DNA from: Pedobacter sp. L105
GTDB lineage: Bacteria > Bacteroidota > Bacteroidia > Sphingobacteriales > Sphingobacteriaceae
Assembly: GCF_009765875.1 (NCBI RefSeq)
Contig: NZ_LMUP01000009.1
Span: 387,700 to 451,699, forward strand
Length of the DNA: 64,000 nt
Direction: 5' to 3'
The notes beneath the pieces were generated by a model, which worked only from the letters and a program-made list of their open reading frames with translations, did not search any database and was not told the origin of the DNA. Position numbers and translations under genes: made by a program. Shown here piece by piece: positions 51,434-61,513 of the stretch; position 1 is the first letter of the stretch, and each line of letters begins with the position of its first letter.

Positions 51434-51626
51434 TCGGCTAAATTCTAAAAATTTAGGCAAACTTGCATCTTTTCTTTGAAATACAAAAGTCATTTATTGA
51501 CAGGATACAATAATAATAAAAACTTTCTGGCTATAGTATATACCTGTTATATTTTTGTAGTTAATTTTAGATTAAACTAACTAGTGAAGTATATTATGAA
51601 TTAAGTTAGAAGAATAATTTTAATTT

Positions 51627-52529
51627 ATGGAATATAACAATACCAGGTTTATCGATCCTATGACGGATTTTGGCTTTAAACATATATTTGGAAAAGAAAA
51701 AAACAAAGATATTCTGATTGATTTTTTGAATCAGTTATTTAAGGGGGAAAAGGAAATTATTGATTTGGTTTACAGCCCTACAGAACACGGGGCAGATCAA
51801 AGGCAATTGAAAAAAGTTCTTTTTGACTTGCTCTGTACAGGTAAGAACGGTGAGCAGTTCATTATAGAAATGCAACGGGCAAAACAGCCTAATTTTAGAG
51901 ATAGGGCAGTTTTTTATACTTCACGTTTAATTAATGAACAGCTGCCACGAGGAAGGGATCATTGGAATATCAAACTCAAAGAAGTTCATTTGATCGCTAT
52001 ACTCGAATTTTGTTTTGAAGATAGTGCCCATGACCAGTATCAACATAACGTCTCCTTAAATTATAAGGGGACAGGAGAAATCTTTTACGATAAATTGTTT
52101 TATAAGTTTATAGAATTATCTAAATTTGTAAGATATGAATGTGATTTAGAAACGGACTTGGATAAATGGCTATATCTTTTAAAACATATGGGTCATTTGG
52201 AAAAGATACCTGCTTCATTAAATCAGGGGATTTTTAAAAAGGTATTTAAGATAGCTGAAATAGCAAATTTAACAAAGGAGGAAAAAGAAATGTTTGATTT
52301 TGGAATAAAAGCAGAATGGGATTATCAAAATGCCATGGACTATGCAAAAGAAATCGCCACAGAAGAAGGGCTAAAACAAGGTTTGGAAAAGGGTTTGGAA
52401 AAGGGCTTTAAAAAAGGAGAGCTTAAAAAAGCCCTGGAAATTGCTGGCGAAATGAAAAAGAGCGATATGTCTATTCAGCAAATAGCAGATTATACTAAAC
52501 TTTCTATTGCTGAAATAGAAAAGCTTTAA
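51627..52529 (+). CDS. Rpn-family PD-(D/E)XK nuclease (transposase-like)
   Basis: 300 residues. N-terminal IDPMTDFGFKHIFGKEKNKD and FLNQLFKGEKEI are the Rpn/PDDEXK_2 start. The active site is D-x9-E-x-Q in VLFDLLCTGKNGEQFIIEMQ. A helical region and low-complexity linker (four 12-bp units, 52368-52415, coding GLKQ/GLEK/GLEK/GFKK) precede the C-terminal helix. Rpn proteins cut DNA and promote RecA-independent recombination in E. coli; they are mobile-like but lack terminal repeats. It is followed by a hairpin at 52555-52594. Confidence 0.88.
   Translation: MEYNNTRFIDPMTDFGFKHIFGKEKNKDILIDFLNQLFKGEKEIIDLVYSPTEHGADQRQLKKVLFDLLCTGKNGEQFIIEMQRAKQPNFRDRAVFYTSRLINEQLPRGRDHWNIKLKEVHLIAILEFCFEDSAHDQYQHNVSLNYKGTGEIFYDKLFYKFIELSKFVRYECDLETDLDKWLYLLKHMGHLEKIPASLNQGIFKKVFKIAEIANLTKEEKEMFDFGIKAEWDYQNAMDYAKEIATEEGLKQGLEKGLEKGFKKGELKKALEIAGEMKKSDMSIQQIADYTKLSIAEIEKL
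52368..52415 (+). repeat. Four 12-bp tandem repeats in Rpn gene
   Basis: GGTTTGGAAAAG occurs twice perfectly (52380-52391, 52392-52403), flanked by two diverged copies. Each unit encodes four residues (G-[LF]-x-[KQ]). Slippage could change the linker length. Confidence 0.8.
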
Positions 52530-52554
52530 TGATAATACCATTAATTAAGGTTAC

Positions 52555-52594
52555 CTTGATGAAATATTGACAATCCGTCAAATATTTCATCAAG
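52555..52594. terminator. Hairpin between Rpn and oxygenase genes
   Basis: CTTGATGAAATATT (52555-52568) pairs perfectly with 52581-52594, and GAC/GTC extends it inward with one bulged A. It ends 5 bases before the probable TTG start at 52600, so it may also limit translation. Confidence 0.65.
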
Positions 52595-52599
52595 TCTTA

Positions 52600-53193
52600 T
52601 TGGAAAAGATCTTTAATACCCTCATTGATAGTTTTATAGACAATAGAGTAGGCATAGCAGAAAATTTTCTAAGTGAAGCCCTGGCGGCCCACCTCAAAGA
52701 AAATTTAAAAGCATTATATAAAGAAAAACTGTTGCTGTCTGCGGGAACAGGAAACGACACTTTAGTTGTACATAACAAACTCGTAAGAAGCGATAAGATC
52801 TATTGGCTGGACAGAAGTCATCATAACATTTATGAAAATGATTTTTTTGACCTGATGGATCGTTTTGTAAGTTATTTAAACAAAACCTGTTACACAGGTA
52901 TTACGGGATATGAATTTCACTATGCCTTATACGAAGAGGGAAGTTTTTATAAAAAACATATAGATCAGTTTGGAAATAATCCCAGCAGGCAATATTCAAT
53001 GATTATGTATCTCAATGCCGACTGGATGGAAAATGACGGAGGAGAATTATGTATCCATCATTCGGATAATATCCAGAGCATAACACCCCTAAACGGCAAA
53101 AGTGTGTTTTTCAAAAGCAGTGAACTGGAACACGAAGTTATGCTCACCAATAAGCCGCGAATGAGTATCACAGGCTGGCTGAAAATAAATTAA
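52600..53193 (+). CDS. 2OG-Fe(II) oxygenase (SM-20/prolyl-4-hydroxylase type)
   Basis: 197 residues if started at TTG 52600 (LEKIFNTLIDSFIDNRVGIA). The only earlier start, TTG 52567, lies inside the hairpin. No ATG occurs until late in the gene. The double-stranded beta-helix has the iron ligands in FYKKHIDQF (H-x-D) and the distal His in LEHEVMLTNKPR, whose Arg (in PRMSITGW) should hold 2-oxoglutarate. The family hydroxylates proline or other residues in proteins. Cytosolic, no partner visible. An unusual non-ATG start is required. Confidence 0.85.
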   Translation: MEKIFNTLIDSFIDNRVGIAENFLSEALAAHLKENLKALYKEKLLLSAGTGNDTLVVHNKLVRSDKIYWLDRSHHNIYENDFFDLMDRFVSYLNKTCYTGITGYEFHYALYEEGSFYKKHIDQFGNNPSRQYSMIMYLNADWMENDGGELCIHHSDNIQSITPLNGKSVFFKSSELEHEVMLTNKPRMSITGWLKIN

Positions 53194-53310
53194 TCATCTG
53201 GTGAAGGGCTACTAAAAGGAAACTCCCTTTATATTCATGAACGTTTTGAAATTAGCAATTTATTGTTTAGTATTAGCTAATCAACTATTATCCTTAATTT
53301 TTTAAACCTC

Positions 53311-55845
53311 ATGAAGAAGAGTTTAGCGCTGGCGTTTCTTTTTATTTATTTTATCCATCCTGGTTTTACCCAAAAAAAAGCAGGATCTGATGGTCCTCAT
53401 TTGAGTATTTCCTGGGAACTTTCAGAAAACAATTATAAGGGTAAGGGAGAAATGCTCTCTCTACTCACCATTAGCAATAAAGGAACTAAGAAATTACCCG
53501 CTTCCGGATGGTCTATTTATTTCAATGGTGCTATCCCTCACAATGCGGATGCGGATACTTCCATGACCCTGGTGGAAATGGTAAATGGAGATTTTGTCAA
53601 ATTACATCCTTTAACATCATTTAAAGGCATACCCGCAAATTCATCTTTAACCGTTAAACTGTTGTCCAGGGAGCTTAAAAATATAACTGATTTCCCAAAA
53701 GGTTTTTATATCGTATTTGATAATGACCCTTCGCAGGGAATAGCTATTCATTCGGAAAATAAATCTTTAATTGATGATGAAAAAAGGGACAAATTGCTGG
53801 CTGAAAAACAATACCGTCAGAATGTTGGGGTAAATGATCTTCCTGAAGGGCAGCTGATTCCTGTATTTCCAAGCCCCGCAAGTTATACCAGGACCTCAGG
53901 ATTTTTCAACCTCAATGCACAGGTGAAAATAACAGGTGGCAACGACTTCGTTAAAGAAGCAGCTTACCTTTCGGAAGAGATAGCAAAAGCTACGGGGATT
54001 AAACCTCTGGTCACCAATAATAAGACAGGGAACCTGATTATGCTGCAAAAGAAGGAGCTTAAAGGCGATGAGGCTTATGAATTGAGCGTAAGCCCTGGCA
54101 AAATTGTGATCAGTGCTGCAGGAAATGCAGGGATTTTTTATGGCATACAGTCGCTCAAAGTTTTGCTTCCCGCAAACTCCTGGGGTAAAAAGCAGGCGTC
54201 AGTAAAAATTCCCGGACTGGAAATCAAAGACAACCCGCGTTATGCATACCGTGCGTTTATGATGGACCTGGCCCGTAACTTTCAACAAAAGAAGGAGATT
54301 ATAAAAGTGATCGATCTGATATCGTTTTACAAAATTAACGTGTTACACCTTCATTTAAATGATGACGAAGGATGGAGAATTGAGATACCAGGACTGCCTG
54401 AATTGACATCTGTTGGCGGACAGCGTGGACACACCCTGGATGAAAAAAATAGTTTATACCCATCTTATGGATCTGGTCCTGAAGTGGGCAAAACATCCGG
54501 CAGTGGTTTTCTAAGTAAAGCCGACTATATTGAGATATTGAAATATGCTACTGTAAGGCATGTTAAAGTTATTCCTGAATTTGAAAGTCCGGGACATGCA
54601 AGGGCCGCTATCAAATCTATGAATGCAAGATATTCCAGGCTGATGGCCAGCGGAAAAACTGAAGACGCAAAAAAATATTTGCTGGTTGACTTAAATGATC
54701 AGTCGGTATACCGTTCTGTACAGGGCTGGAGCGATAATGTGATCAACCCGGCACTGCCTTCTGTCTATCAGTTTCTTCAAAAAGTAACAGATGAAGTAAT
54801 TGCCATGTACAAAGAAGCGGGCGCTCCTTTACAAACGATACATTTTGGGGGAGATGAAGTTCCGGCAGGTGTTTGGGAAAAATCTCCTGCTGTAACGGCC
54901 TTACTTCAGCAAGACCCATCCATAAACGGGGTTGACGACCTTTGGTATTATTATTTTAATAAAGTAAATCTGATGCTTAAGCAGCGTGGCCTTTATTTGT
55001 CGGCCTGGGAAGAAACAGGACTTAAAAAGGCTACGGTAGATGGCAGAAAGAAAATGGTACTGGATACCCGTTTATCAAATGAAAATCTACATACAGAAGT
55101 ATGGAACAATATTGGCGGCAATGAAGATCTGGCTTATAAACTGGCAAATGCCGGATACAAAGTTGTACTGACCAATGTGACAAATCTATATCTCGATCTG
55201 TCTTACAATGATAGTTATGCCGAACCAGGCCAGTACTGGGGAGGTCATGTGGATGTAGATAAACCTTTCAGTTTTATTCCGCTGGATTATTACAAGAACC
55301 AGAAAGAAAATGAACGGGGCCAGCCTCTGAGCATGGATTATTTTAAAGATAAAGAACGTTTAACAGAATTTGGAAAATCCAATATCGTTGGGATACAGGC
55401 CCCTTTATGGAGCGAAATCATCACTACTCCGGCAAGATTTGAATACCTGATGCTGCCAAAACTATTTGGTTTGGCAGAACGCAGCTGGGCGGCTGATCCT
55501 GCCTGGGCCACTGAACAGGATACGGTTAAAGCAGAAGAATTTTACCAGCAGTCCTGGTCTGACTTTGTTAACATATTGGGAAAAAGGGAACTTTCCAGGT
55601 TAAACCATTATGCTGGTGGTTTTGGCTATCGTATTCCTACCGTTGGTTTTATCACACAGGATGGCAGAGTGAAAGTAAATGTCCAGTATCCGGGTTTGAT
55701 CATCCGCTATACCGAAGATGGTTCTGAGCCGACCGTAACCAGTAAGCTATATACAGCAGATCTTCCTGAGACAGCTAATCTTTCATTTAGGGTATTTAAT
55801 AGTCTCGGTCGTGGAGGCAATACAGTGAAATACATTCGTAATTAG
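53311..55845 (+). CDS. GH20 beta-N-acetylhexosaminidase
   Basis: 844 residues with a signal peptide (LALAFLFIYFIHPGFTQ). An N-terminal CHB_HEX-type carbohydrate domain comes first (about 30-165), then the GH20b beta-sandwich (about 175-300), then the TIM barrel. The barrel has HLHLNDDEGWRIEIPGLPEL and the catalytic pair D515-E516 in HFGGDEVPAG; the Asp stabilises the substrate-assisted oxazolinium and Glu is the acid. A CHB_HEX_C-like end follows (ITQDGRVKVNVQYPGLIIRY). It removes terminal GlcNAc/GalNAc from chitin fragments or glycans, in the periplasm. A strong terminator follows. Confidence 0.93.
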   Translation: MKKSLALAFLFIYFIHPGFTQKKAGSDGPHLSISWELSENNYKGKGEMLSLLTISNKGTKKLPASGWSIYFNGAIPHNADADTSMTLVEMVNGDFVKLHPLTSFKGIPANSSLTVKLLSRELKNITDFPKGFYIVFDNDPSQGIAIHSENKSLIDDEKRDKLLAEKQYRQNVGVNDLPEGQLIPVFPSPASYTRTSGFFNLNAQVKITGGNDFVKEAAYLSEEIAKATGIKPLVTNNKTGNLIMLQKKELKGDEAYELSVSPGKIVISAAGNAGIFYGIQSLKVLLPANSWGKKQASVKIPGLEIKDNPRYAYRAFMMDLARNFQQKKEIIKVIDLISFYKINVLHLHLNDDEGWRIEIPGLPELTSVGGQRGHTLDEKNSLYPSYGSGPEVGKTSGSGFLSKADYIEILKYATVRHVKVIPEFESPGHARAAIKSMNARYSRLMASGKTEDAKKYLLVDLNDQSVYRSVQGWSDNVINPALPSVYQFLQKVTDEVIAMYKEAGAPLQTIHFGGDEVPAGVWEKSPAVTALLQQDPSINGVDDLWYYYFNKVNLMLKQRGLYLSAWEETGLKKATVDGRKKMVLDTRLSNENLHTEVWNNIGGNEDLAYKLANAGYKVVLTNVTNLYLDLSYNDSYAEPGQYWGGHVDVDKPFSFIPLDYYKNQKENERGQPLSMDYFKDKERLTEFGKSNIVGIQAPLWSEIITTPARFEYLMLPKLFGLAERSWAADPAWATEQDTVKAEEFYQQSWSDFVNILGKRELSRLNHYAGGFGYRIPTVGFITQDGRVKVNVQYPGLIIRYTEDGSEPTVTSKLYTADLPETANLSFRVFNSLGRGGNTVKYIRN

Positions 55846-55858
55846 TCGATAAAATCAT

Positions 55859-55898
55859 AAAAAAGTCCCGCTGGTCAAAAGGTCAGCGGGACTTTTTT
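55859..55898. terminator. Bidirectional intrinsic terminator
   Basis: The stem at 55859-55873 (AAAAAAGTCCCGCTG) pairs perfectly with 55884-55898, 15 bp with a 10-base loop, with A and T runs on either side. It serves the converging GH20 and phosphatase genes. Confidence 0.9.
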
Positions 55899-55920
55899 AT
55901 GTTCAGGGAGAATGGCTGAA

Positions 55921-57255
55921 TTATTTTGAAGATATTTCTTTTAAGTATAAACTCATATCATCATTGAGTTTCACTCCCCAGATTTTTAATTTAGTGAGGT
56001 ATAGATTTTTTAGCTCCCTATAGTTGTAGTAAGGAAATGTTTTAGTTTCCAACCCGCTGATATGAACATCTTTTTCGTTGAGTAATACTTTCACCAAATA
56101 GTCTGTGGAATTTGCTTTTTTGTACAGGATCCATTGAATGTTTGCACTTAGTGGAGCTACTGAAGCAGCTTTCCATTTACTGCTGATCATTTTATAGTCC
56201 TGCGTAGCCTGATCTGCGGAACTAATTCCCAGTAAAGCAGCAAATGGGGATACTGTTTCTGCATGTGCAAAACGCAGTTGCAGATCATATTTGCCTGTGG
56301 TTATAAACTCATCGGTAGTCGTAATAAAATTGATGAGCAGGGGCACTGCAATACGTACCTGGATACCATTTACGTCCATACCCGGGCCTTTTTTGAAAAA
56401 GTCGCTGGCGTCGTCGATTTTACCTAATCTTTCTAATTCATCACAGCTAAACAGTGACCTGAAATTTAAATCTGAGGTTTTCAATCCTGCCTCTTCAATT
56501 TCAGCCTGTAAAGAATAGACGATCGAAGCAAAGCCATAAATTTCAGTGGTCATTTTTTTTAGCTGTTTTGCTGAAAGCTGTGCAGTAAAATCGGCGGTAA
56601 AGATCTTTCCTGCGAGTTCTTTACTGAGCTGTTCAAATCGTTCCTCTTTTTGAAGCGCATCGAATAAAGGTATCCAGGGGCCTTGCTGTTCAAATTCCAG
56701 GTAGGCAGGTGCCAGATCATAAAAACGAAGGTCAGTATCATCTATATATTTACTGATAGTTGATTTAGCTTTGAATCCGGTAAGAAAAGCGCTGGCACTT
56801 TGTTTGGTCCTTTTTTTATTGGTTATTCCAATATTTATTTTTAAAGACTGACCAAACAGATTGCTGTTAGCAAGTTGCATTCTTTCACCTATTGCCTTTA
56901 ACTCTGCTTTACCTTCCGCTGATATAGACTCAATATGATCTGTTTCTACCTTATCCAAGGCTAAAACCATTTGTTTTAACCCTTGTCCTGTTTTGGTTAG
57001 AGCGCCTGCACTGTCGGCTTTAAGCAGCAGCAGCCAGGCAGAGGTTTTTTTTACTTCTTTAGTCAGGTGCCTCGCCCCATGACGGCCTATATGGTTTATA
57101 AATACAGGTGTATAACCGCCAGGTAAAGCGGTGCTTTTTTGTTCAGGAGCAGCATAAAGCGTTTTTGTTCCTAAATAAACGCTGGCACAATCCTGTGAAA
57201 AAGCTGCATGACTAATCATGCAGCTTAAACATAATAACTTTACTATTTTGGTCAT
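55921..57255 (-). CDS. MINPP-type histidine phosphatase (probable phytase)
   Basis: 444 residues with a signal peptide (LLCLSCMISHAAFSQ), so exported. Branch-2 histidine phosphatase: RHGAR at 58-62 holds the nucleophilic His, and HAET at 331-334 is the acid motif. H-A-E, rather than H-D, marks the multiple inositol-polyphosphate phosphatase (MINPP) group, known in Bacteroides as a phytase. It would release phosphate from phytate or other inositol phosphates. It lies 22 bases after the beta-helix lipoprotein gene in a three-gene operon with a TonB receptor, which fits uptake of such a ligand. Confidence 0.85.
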   Translation of the reverse strand: MTKIVKLLCLSCMISHAAFSQDCASVYLGTKTLYAAPEQKSTALPGGYTPVFINHIGRHGARHLTKEVKKTSAWLLLLKADSAGALTKTGQGLKQMVLALDKVETDHIESISAEGKAELKAIGERMQLANSNLFGQSLKINIGITNKKRTKQSASAFLTGFKAKSTISKYIDDTDLRFYDLAPAYLEFEQQGPWIPLFDALQKEERFEQLSKELAGKIFTADFTAQLSAKQLKKMTTEIYGFASIVYSLQAEIEEAGLKTSDLNFRSLFSCDELERLGKIDDASDFFKKGPGMDVNGIQVRIAVPLLINFITTTDEFITTGKYDLQLRFAHAETVSPFAALLGISSADQATQDYKMISSKWKAASVAPLSANIQWILYKKANSTDYLVKVLLNEKDVHISGLETKTFPYYNYRELKNLYLTKLKIWGVKLNDDMSLYLKEISSK

Positions 57256-57277
57256 CCGATATGAATATACTTAGAGA

Positions 57278-58672
57278 TTAGTGCTGGTTACCGGTACCGT
57301 CATTTTGATAGGCCCCTATGTCTTTTCCGGGTAAGGTGATCGTTGTTCCATAAGTGCCTGTAGTGGTAACAGAACTTAAGGGTGTAATGTCAGTTTTTCC
57401 TTTACCTATTCCAGGAGATGCTGCAAGCAATTTAAAATTACTGCCGGATATGGCAATTACATTATAAGGTTGTATGCTGGCATTTACAGGACCAGGGTTA
57501 GTGGTAAAATTAAACAGGTTTACATCATATCCGTAAAACATTGGATTGTTATCCTGAGGGGTAGTGGATAATATATCTCCCGATTGTTTTACTCCGATAC
57601 CATCTAAAGAATAGAACTGTTGTACAAGAGCAGGGGAGTAACCATAATATAACTGGTTGTTATAAGCAACATTCTTTACATCAGCATCACTGGTGATACG
57701 TACACCGAAACGGCAGTTGACGATCAGATTATTATAGATACTTCCACGGGCACTTTTCTCAAAATCAATAGATCCGCCGCGCCCGGTTTTAGTTTGTCTG
57801 AAACCACCATTGACCATCGTATTGTTGTACATATTTACATGGCACTGAACACCTGTAGTTCCCGCATCAGAAGCCTTTAACGAGTTGGTAGCTGCACCAA
57901 TAAACATGTTGTAAGCCAGGTCGCCAACAGTTCCGCTTTTCATGTTAAAAAACTCACCGCCTACACCGCCACAAAGTTCAAAAGTATTCCTCATGATACT
58001 TACTTTTCCCCCCGCGGTACGCACATTATCATCTTTAGAACCAAAAAACCACGAATCTTCAATGATCAGGTTTTTAGTGATATTGGCATAATAGATATTG
58101 TAGCGTGGAGAGCCTGAAGTGTAAAATGACTGATCGTCGCTTGCACCTGCAGGGCCGCCGCCAAATTCAATATGTGTCCATTTAATGATTGCATCACCGC
58201 CCTGTGGGTTTGGATGCGTACTTGTTGCAGCAGCTGGGGTGCAGGTAATGCCTCCCCACCAGCCCAAAAGAACATTGTCGTATTTTTGCGCAGCTGCCTG
58301 TGTGTGCAGATCTGCTGCGTTTTTAACAGTAATGTAGTTAGGATTGTCCTTTGTACCTAAACTGATAAAAGTACCGTGCATAAATATCTCCGGACTGGTG
58401 GCAGGAGTTAACCCATCGCCTATAGCAATCAGATGGACGCCGCTTTGTAATAATAAAGTGTCACCATCATTTACGGTGAGGTCACTGCTGAAATAATAAG
58501 TTTTTCCGGTCAGTAGTGTTCCTTTAATTGTACCTTTTAGGGTGTCGGTAGTAATGGCATTTGCAGTTGACACCAACGGTTGTGAAATATGAACTACTTC
58601 TTCTTTATGACATGCATTGAGCATCAGGGTAAAGCCAGATGCAACAATTAATTTAACAAATATATTTTTCAT
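57278..58672 (-). CDS. Surface lipoprotein with right-handed beta-helix
   Basis: 464 residues. Lipobox LMLNACHKEE (Cys21) makes it a lipoprotein. The rest is a repetitive run of N-, G- and aromatic-rich turns (DLAYNMFIGAATNSLKASDA; GGSIDFEKSARGSIYNNLIV), typical of parallel beta-helices. No catalytic motif recognised. Ten bases separate it from the upstream TonB receptor gene. In this operon it takes the SusD-like place: a surface protein that binds the ligand, perhaps a phosphorylated compound. That role is inferred. Confidence 0.75.
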   Translation of the reverse strand: MKNIFVKLIVASGFTLMLNACHKEEVVHISQPLVSTANAITTDTLKGTIKGTLLTGKTYYFSSDLTVNDGDTLLLQSGVHLIAIGDGLTPATSPEIFMHGTFISLGTKDNPNYITVKNAADLHTQAAAQKYDNVLLGWWGGITCTPAAATSTHPNPQGGDAIIKWTHIEFGGGPAGASDDQSFYTSGSPRYNIYYANITKNLIIEDSWFFGSKDDNVRTAGGKVSIMRNTFELCGGVGGEFFNMKSGTVGDLAYNMFIGAATNSLKASDAGTTGVQCHVNMYNNTMVNGGFRQTKTGRGGSIDFEKSARGSIYNNLIVNCRFGVRITSDADVKNVAYNNQLYYGYSPALVQQFYSLDGIGVKQSGDILSTTPQDNNPMFYGYDVNLFNFTTNPGPVNASIQPYNVIAISGSNFKLLAASPGIGKGKTDITPLSSVTTTGTYGTTITLPGKDIGAYQNDGTGNQH

Positions 58673-58681
58673 CTCTGTGGA

Positions 58682-61480
58682 TTATAATTTATAGTGCAAA
58701 CCAAGTATATAATATTGCTGGTAGGTATCCCTACGTACAAAAGTGTCCTTTCCTGCCTGCTGATATTCAACCGCCTGTCCGCTTGCACCAGGAGCTGCTA
58801 ATGCCGGATAAGGTAATTTGATAAACAACTGATAAGGTGTGTTTAATAAATTGGTTGCTTTTCCGTAGATATAGAAGTTTTTAAATATTCTTTTCTCTGC
58901 AGAAAAATCCAGTGTCACAAACCCTTTTTGCCATACATCATTATCCAGGTAAGCCGATACGCTGTTGATTCGTTCTCCGGTATACACTGCAGATACCTGC
59001 GCATCAAAACCACTTTTGGAATCTTTATATAGAAGGGATAAATTACCTGTGTTTTTAGACTGGCCTTGGAGCGGGCGGCTCTGATCTACTGTTCTGAAGG
59101 TATTATTTCCATTTGCGTCTTTAAAATCCTGTCTTTTAGTGGTGGTGATGCTGGATTGGGTAAAGGCATAATTTGCCCTGACCCCAAAGCGACTGATGTA
59201 TTTAGTTGCATCCAGTTCAAAACCATAATTATGGGCGGTACCAAAATTGCCTGCTTCAGAAACATAACCCAGTCCATTATTAATTAAAGAATACTCAATA
59301 GGATCATTGATCTTTTTATAAAATACTCCGGCTAAAAATTGATCAAGGGCTTTTGGGAAAAACTCATAACGCAAATCATAGTTATCAGAAGTTGCATGTT
59401 TCAAATAAGGGTTACCCACTTCCTGGTAATCTGCGTCAGGATCTCCGCTGGTATGTGGTATCAATTCATAAAAGTTGGGCCTGCTGATGGCCGAATAATA
59501 AGAAGCACGCAGGTTCTGCTGGTCGCTAAGCATATATTTGAAATTCACGCTAGGCAGAAAATCATAATATTTTATAGATCCTGTTTTTCCCAATTGCGTT
59601 ACCGGCAGTGCATCTGTCCAGCTCTGATCTGTATTTTCATAACGTACACCACCTACAGTTTGCAATTTGCCAATGGTAAATTTAAATTGCGCATAGGCTG
59701 CACCGATATTTTCAGTGAAATCATAATTAAGCGGATCTGTTGCTGTTCCCTGAAGGGTAGATACAGCGAAAGTATTATTATCTACATTTCCGTTAAAAGT
59801 TTGCGTAGAATTGTTAAGGGGAAGGCCTAAGGTATAATCATCAAAGGTACTGCTTCGTGTTTTATGGCGGTACATTCCGCCGGCAGTGAACTCAACTTTG
59901 GTATTGGCAATCTCCGGTGTATAAACAAAATTCAGGTAACCGCTTTTATCCTGATCCGAATTGTAGGCAAAGGTTTGACCCTGACCTTTCAGTGCGTCAA
60001 CCGTAACAGGCTGCTGCGCTACTGAGCCATCAGCCTGTAAAGTTCTGCCTGTAATTAAGCTCAGGTCGTAGCGGTTTTCATTAGCTGTAGCTTTGGAATA
60101 AATAGCTGTCCAGTTTACACTCAGCTGATCAGTGATGTGGTGATCTCCATGAATATTGAAATTATAGATGTTTTGTACGTTGCGTATACTTCTTGGGCTT
60201 TCTGTTACACGTCCCTGACCCATTCCTGTACGCGCTAAGGTTAAACTGGTATCAGAGGTATAACGGTACTGGTTTTGTGCCAGATCGATATAAGCAGCAT
60301 CTAAGCTGATTTTATTATTCTTGTTAAATTGATAGTCAAATCTGGTAATTACACTTGTACGTTCCTGTTGCGTACTATAAACTCTTCTTTGTATATCTGT
60401 AACCAGCGGGGCATTACTAACAGGATCAACATCTGTCTGAAAGAAAACTCCATTGGTATTTTTATATATATTCTGATAACTTAAAGAAACCAGCGCACCG
60501 AATTTTTTATTCGTGGTTCTGCCGCCAATACTCAGGCCGGCAATGGTTCCGATAGGTAATTTTGAATTGGAAAAATGCAGGGGGTTATTAGAAAAATCGC
60601 CAATAGTTGCATTGTAGTTATCGCCGTTATTGATCCGTGGCGAACGATAGGTTGACGAATTGTTGCCAAACTCGGTAAAACCACGATCGGCAACACTTTG
60701 AGAAAGGCCTGCACCCAAATTAGCCCATACAGTAAATTTATCCGGTGCATCTTTCAACACCAGATTGATGGCACCTGCGATAGCATCACCTTCCATTGCC
60801 GGCGTTAATGACTTATATACTTCCAGTCTGCTGATCAGGTCGGCAGGGAAAATGTCTAGAGGAACGTAGCGGTTTTTATTATCCGGACTTGGAATTTTAA
60901 AACCGTCAATCAGCGTATAGGTATATCGCTTTTCCATTCCACGGATGATCGCATACTGGCCTTCACCATTGTTGCTTCTTTCTATAGTTACTCCGGATAC
61001 ACGCTGTGTAACATTGGCTACGGTAATATCAGGAGATAGTTCAATGGTTTTAGCGGATACCACATTAATTACCTGGTCTGACTTTTGAACCAGGCGTCGT
61101 GCGCTCTTATCGCTTCCACTGTCTGCTCTCGCATTAATAGTTACATCTGTTAAACTGTTGACCTTACTTTCCAGCTGAACTTTAAAAAAGCGTTCTTCAC
61201 CTCTTTTTAAATCAAAGTTCTCTTCAGATTGAGCATAAGAGACATATTTTACTTCAATTTCTAAATGGCCTTCAGGCACATTTTTAAAATTAAAACTTCC
61301 GTCCAGACCGGTGCTTACGGATCTGGAATATCCGTCCTTATTTTTTAAGATTACCATGGCACCGATCATCGGGTCGCCAGTAGTTTTATCTGTTACTATA
61401 CCCTTGACTGAAGAGGTGCCAGCGGCGAAACTGACAAAATAACAAAAGGTTAGCAGGAAAAGAGTAAGTGTTTTTTTCAT
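58682..61480 (-). CDS. TonB-dependent receptor of phosphatase operon
   Basis: 932 residues from ATG 61480 (MKKTLTLFLLTFCYFVSFAA); the open frame includes a TTG one codon earlier. Signal peptide, carboxypeptidase-D-like domain (VKGIVTDKTTGDPMIGAMVI), plug (VVSAKTIELSPDITVANVTQ; YTLIDGFKIPSPDNKNRYVP) and a C-terminal barrel ending YYILGLHYKL. It belongs to the TonB receptors with a long plug of the 'TonB-dependent receptor, Oar/CirA-like' kind. It would import the ligand handled by the lipoprotein and phosphatase. A set of GTTRACA-like repeats lies upstream (61514-61543). Confidence 0.9.
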   Translation of the reverse strand: MKKTLTLFLLTFCYFVSFAAGTSSVKGIVTDKTTGDPMIGAMVILKNKDGYSRSVSTGLDGSFNFKNVPEGHLEIEVKYVSYAQSEENFDLKRGEERFFKVQLESKVNSLTDVTINARADSGSDKSARRLVQKSDQVINVVSAKTIELSPDITVANVTQRVSGVTIERSNNGEGQYAIIRGMEKRYTYTLIDGFKIPSPDNKNRYVPLDIFPADLISRLEVYKSLTPAMEGDAIAGAINLVLKDAPDKFTVWANLGAGLSQSVADRGFTEFGNNSSTYRSPRINNGDNYNATIGDFSNNPLHFSNSKLPIGTIAGLSIGGRTTNKKFGALVSLSYQNIYKNTNGVFFQTDVDPVSNAPLVTDIQRRVYSTQQERTSVITRFDYQFNKNNKISLDAAYIDLAQNQYRYTSDTSLTLARTGMGQGRVTESPRSIRNVQNIYNFNIHGDHHITDQLSVNWTAIYSKATANENRYDLSLITGRTLQADGSVAQQPVTVDALKGQGQTFAYNSDQDKSGYLNFVYTPEIANTKVEFTAGGMYRHKTRSSTFDDYTLGLPLNNSTQTFNGNVDNNTFAVSTLQGTATDPLNYDFTENIGAAYAQFKFTIGKLQTVGGVRYENTDQSWTDALPVTQLGKTGSIKYYDFLPSVNFKYMLSDQQNLRASYYSAISRPNFYELIPHTSGDPDADYQEVGNPYLKHATSDNYDLRYEFFPKALDQFLAGVFYKKINDPIEYSLINNGLGYVSEAGNFGTAHNYGFELDATKYISRFGVRANYAFTQSSITTTKRQDFKDANGNNTFRTVDQSRPLQGQSKNTGNLSLLYKDSKSGFDAQVSAVYTGERINSVSAYLDNDVWQKGFVTLDFSAEKRIFKNFYIYGKATNLLNTPYQLFIKLPYPALAAPGASGQAVEYQQAGKDTFVRRDTYQQYYILGLHYKL

Positions 61481-61513
61481 CAATGCGATATTTGTCGCAA
61501 AGAAAGCTTAGTC

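Noticed and set aside
51434-51626. SAM riboswitch before the Cys/Met enzyme
   Set aside because: Searched by eye for paired stems and conserved loops; none found.
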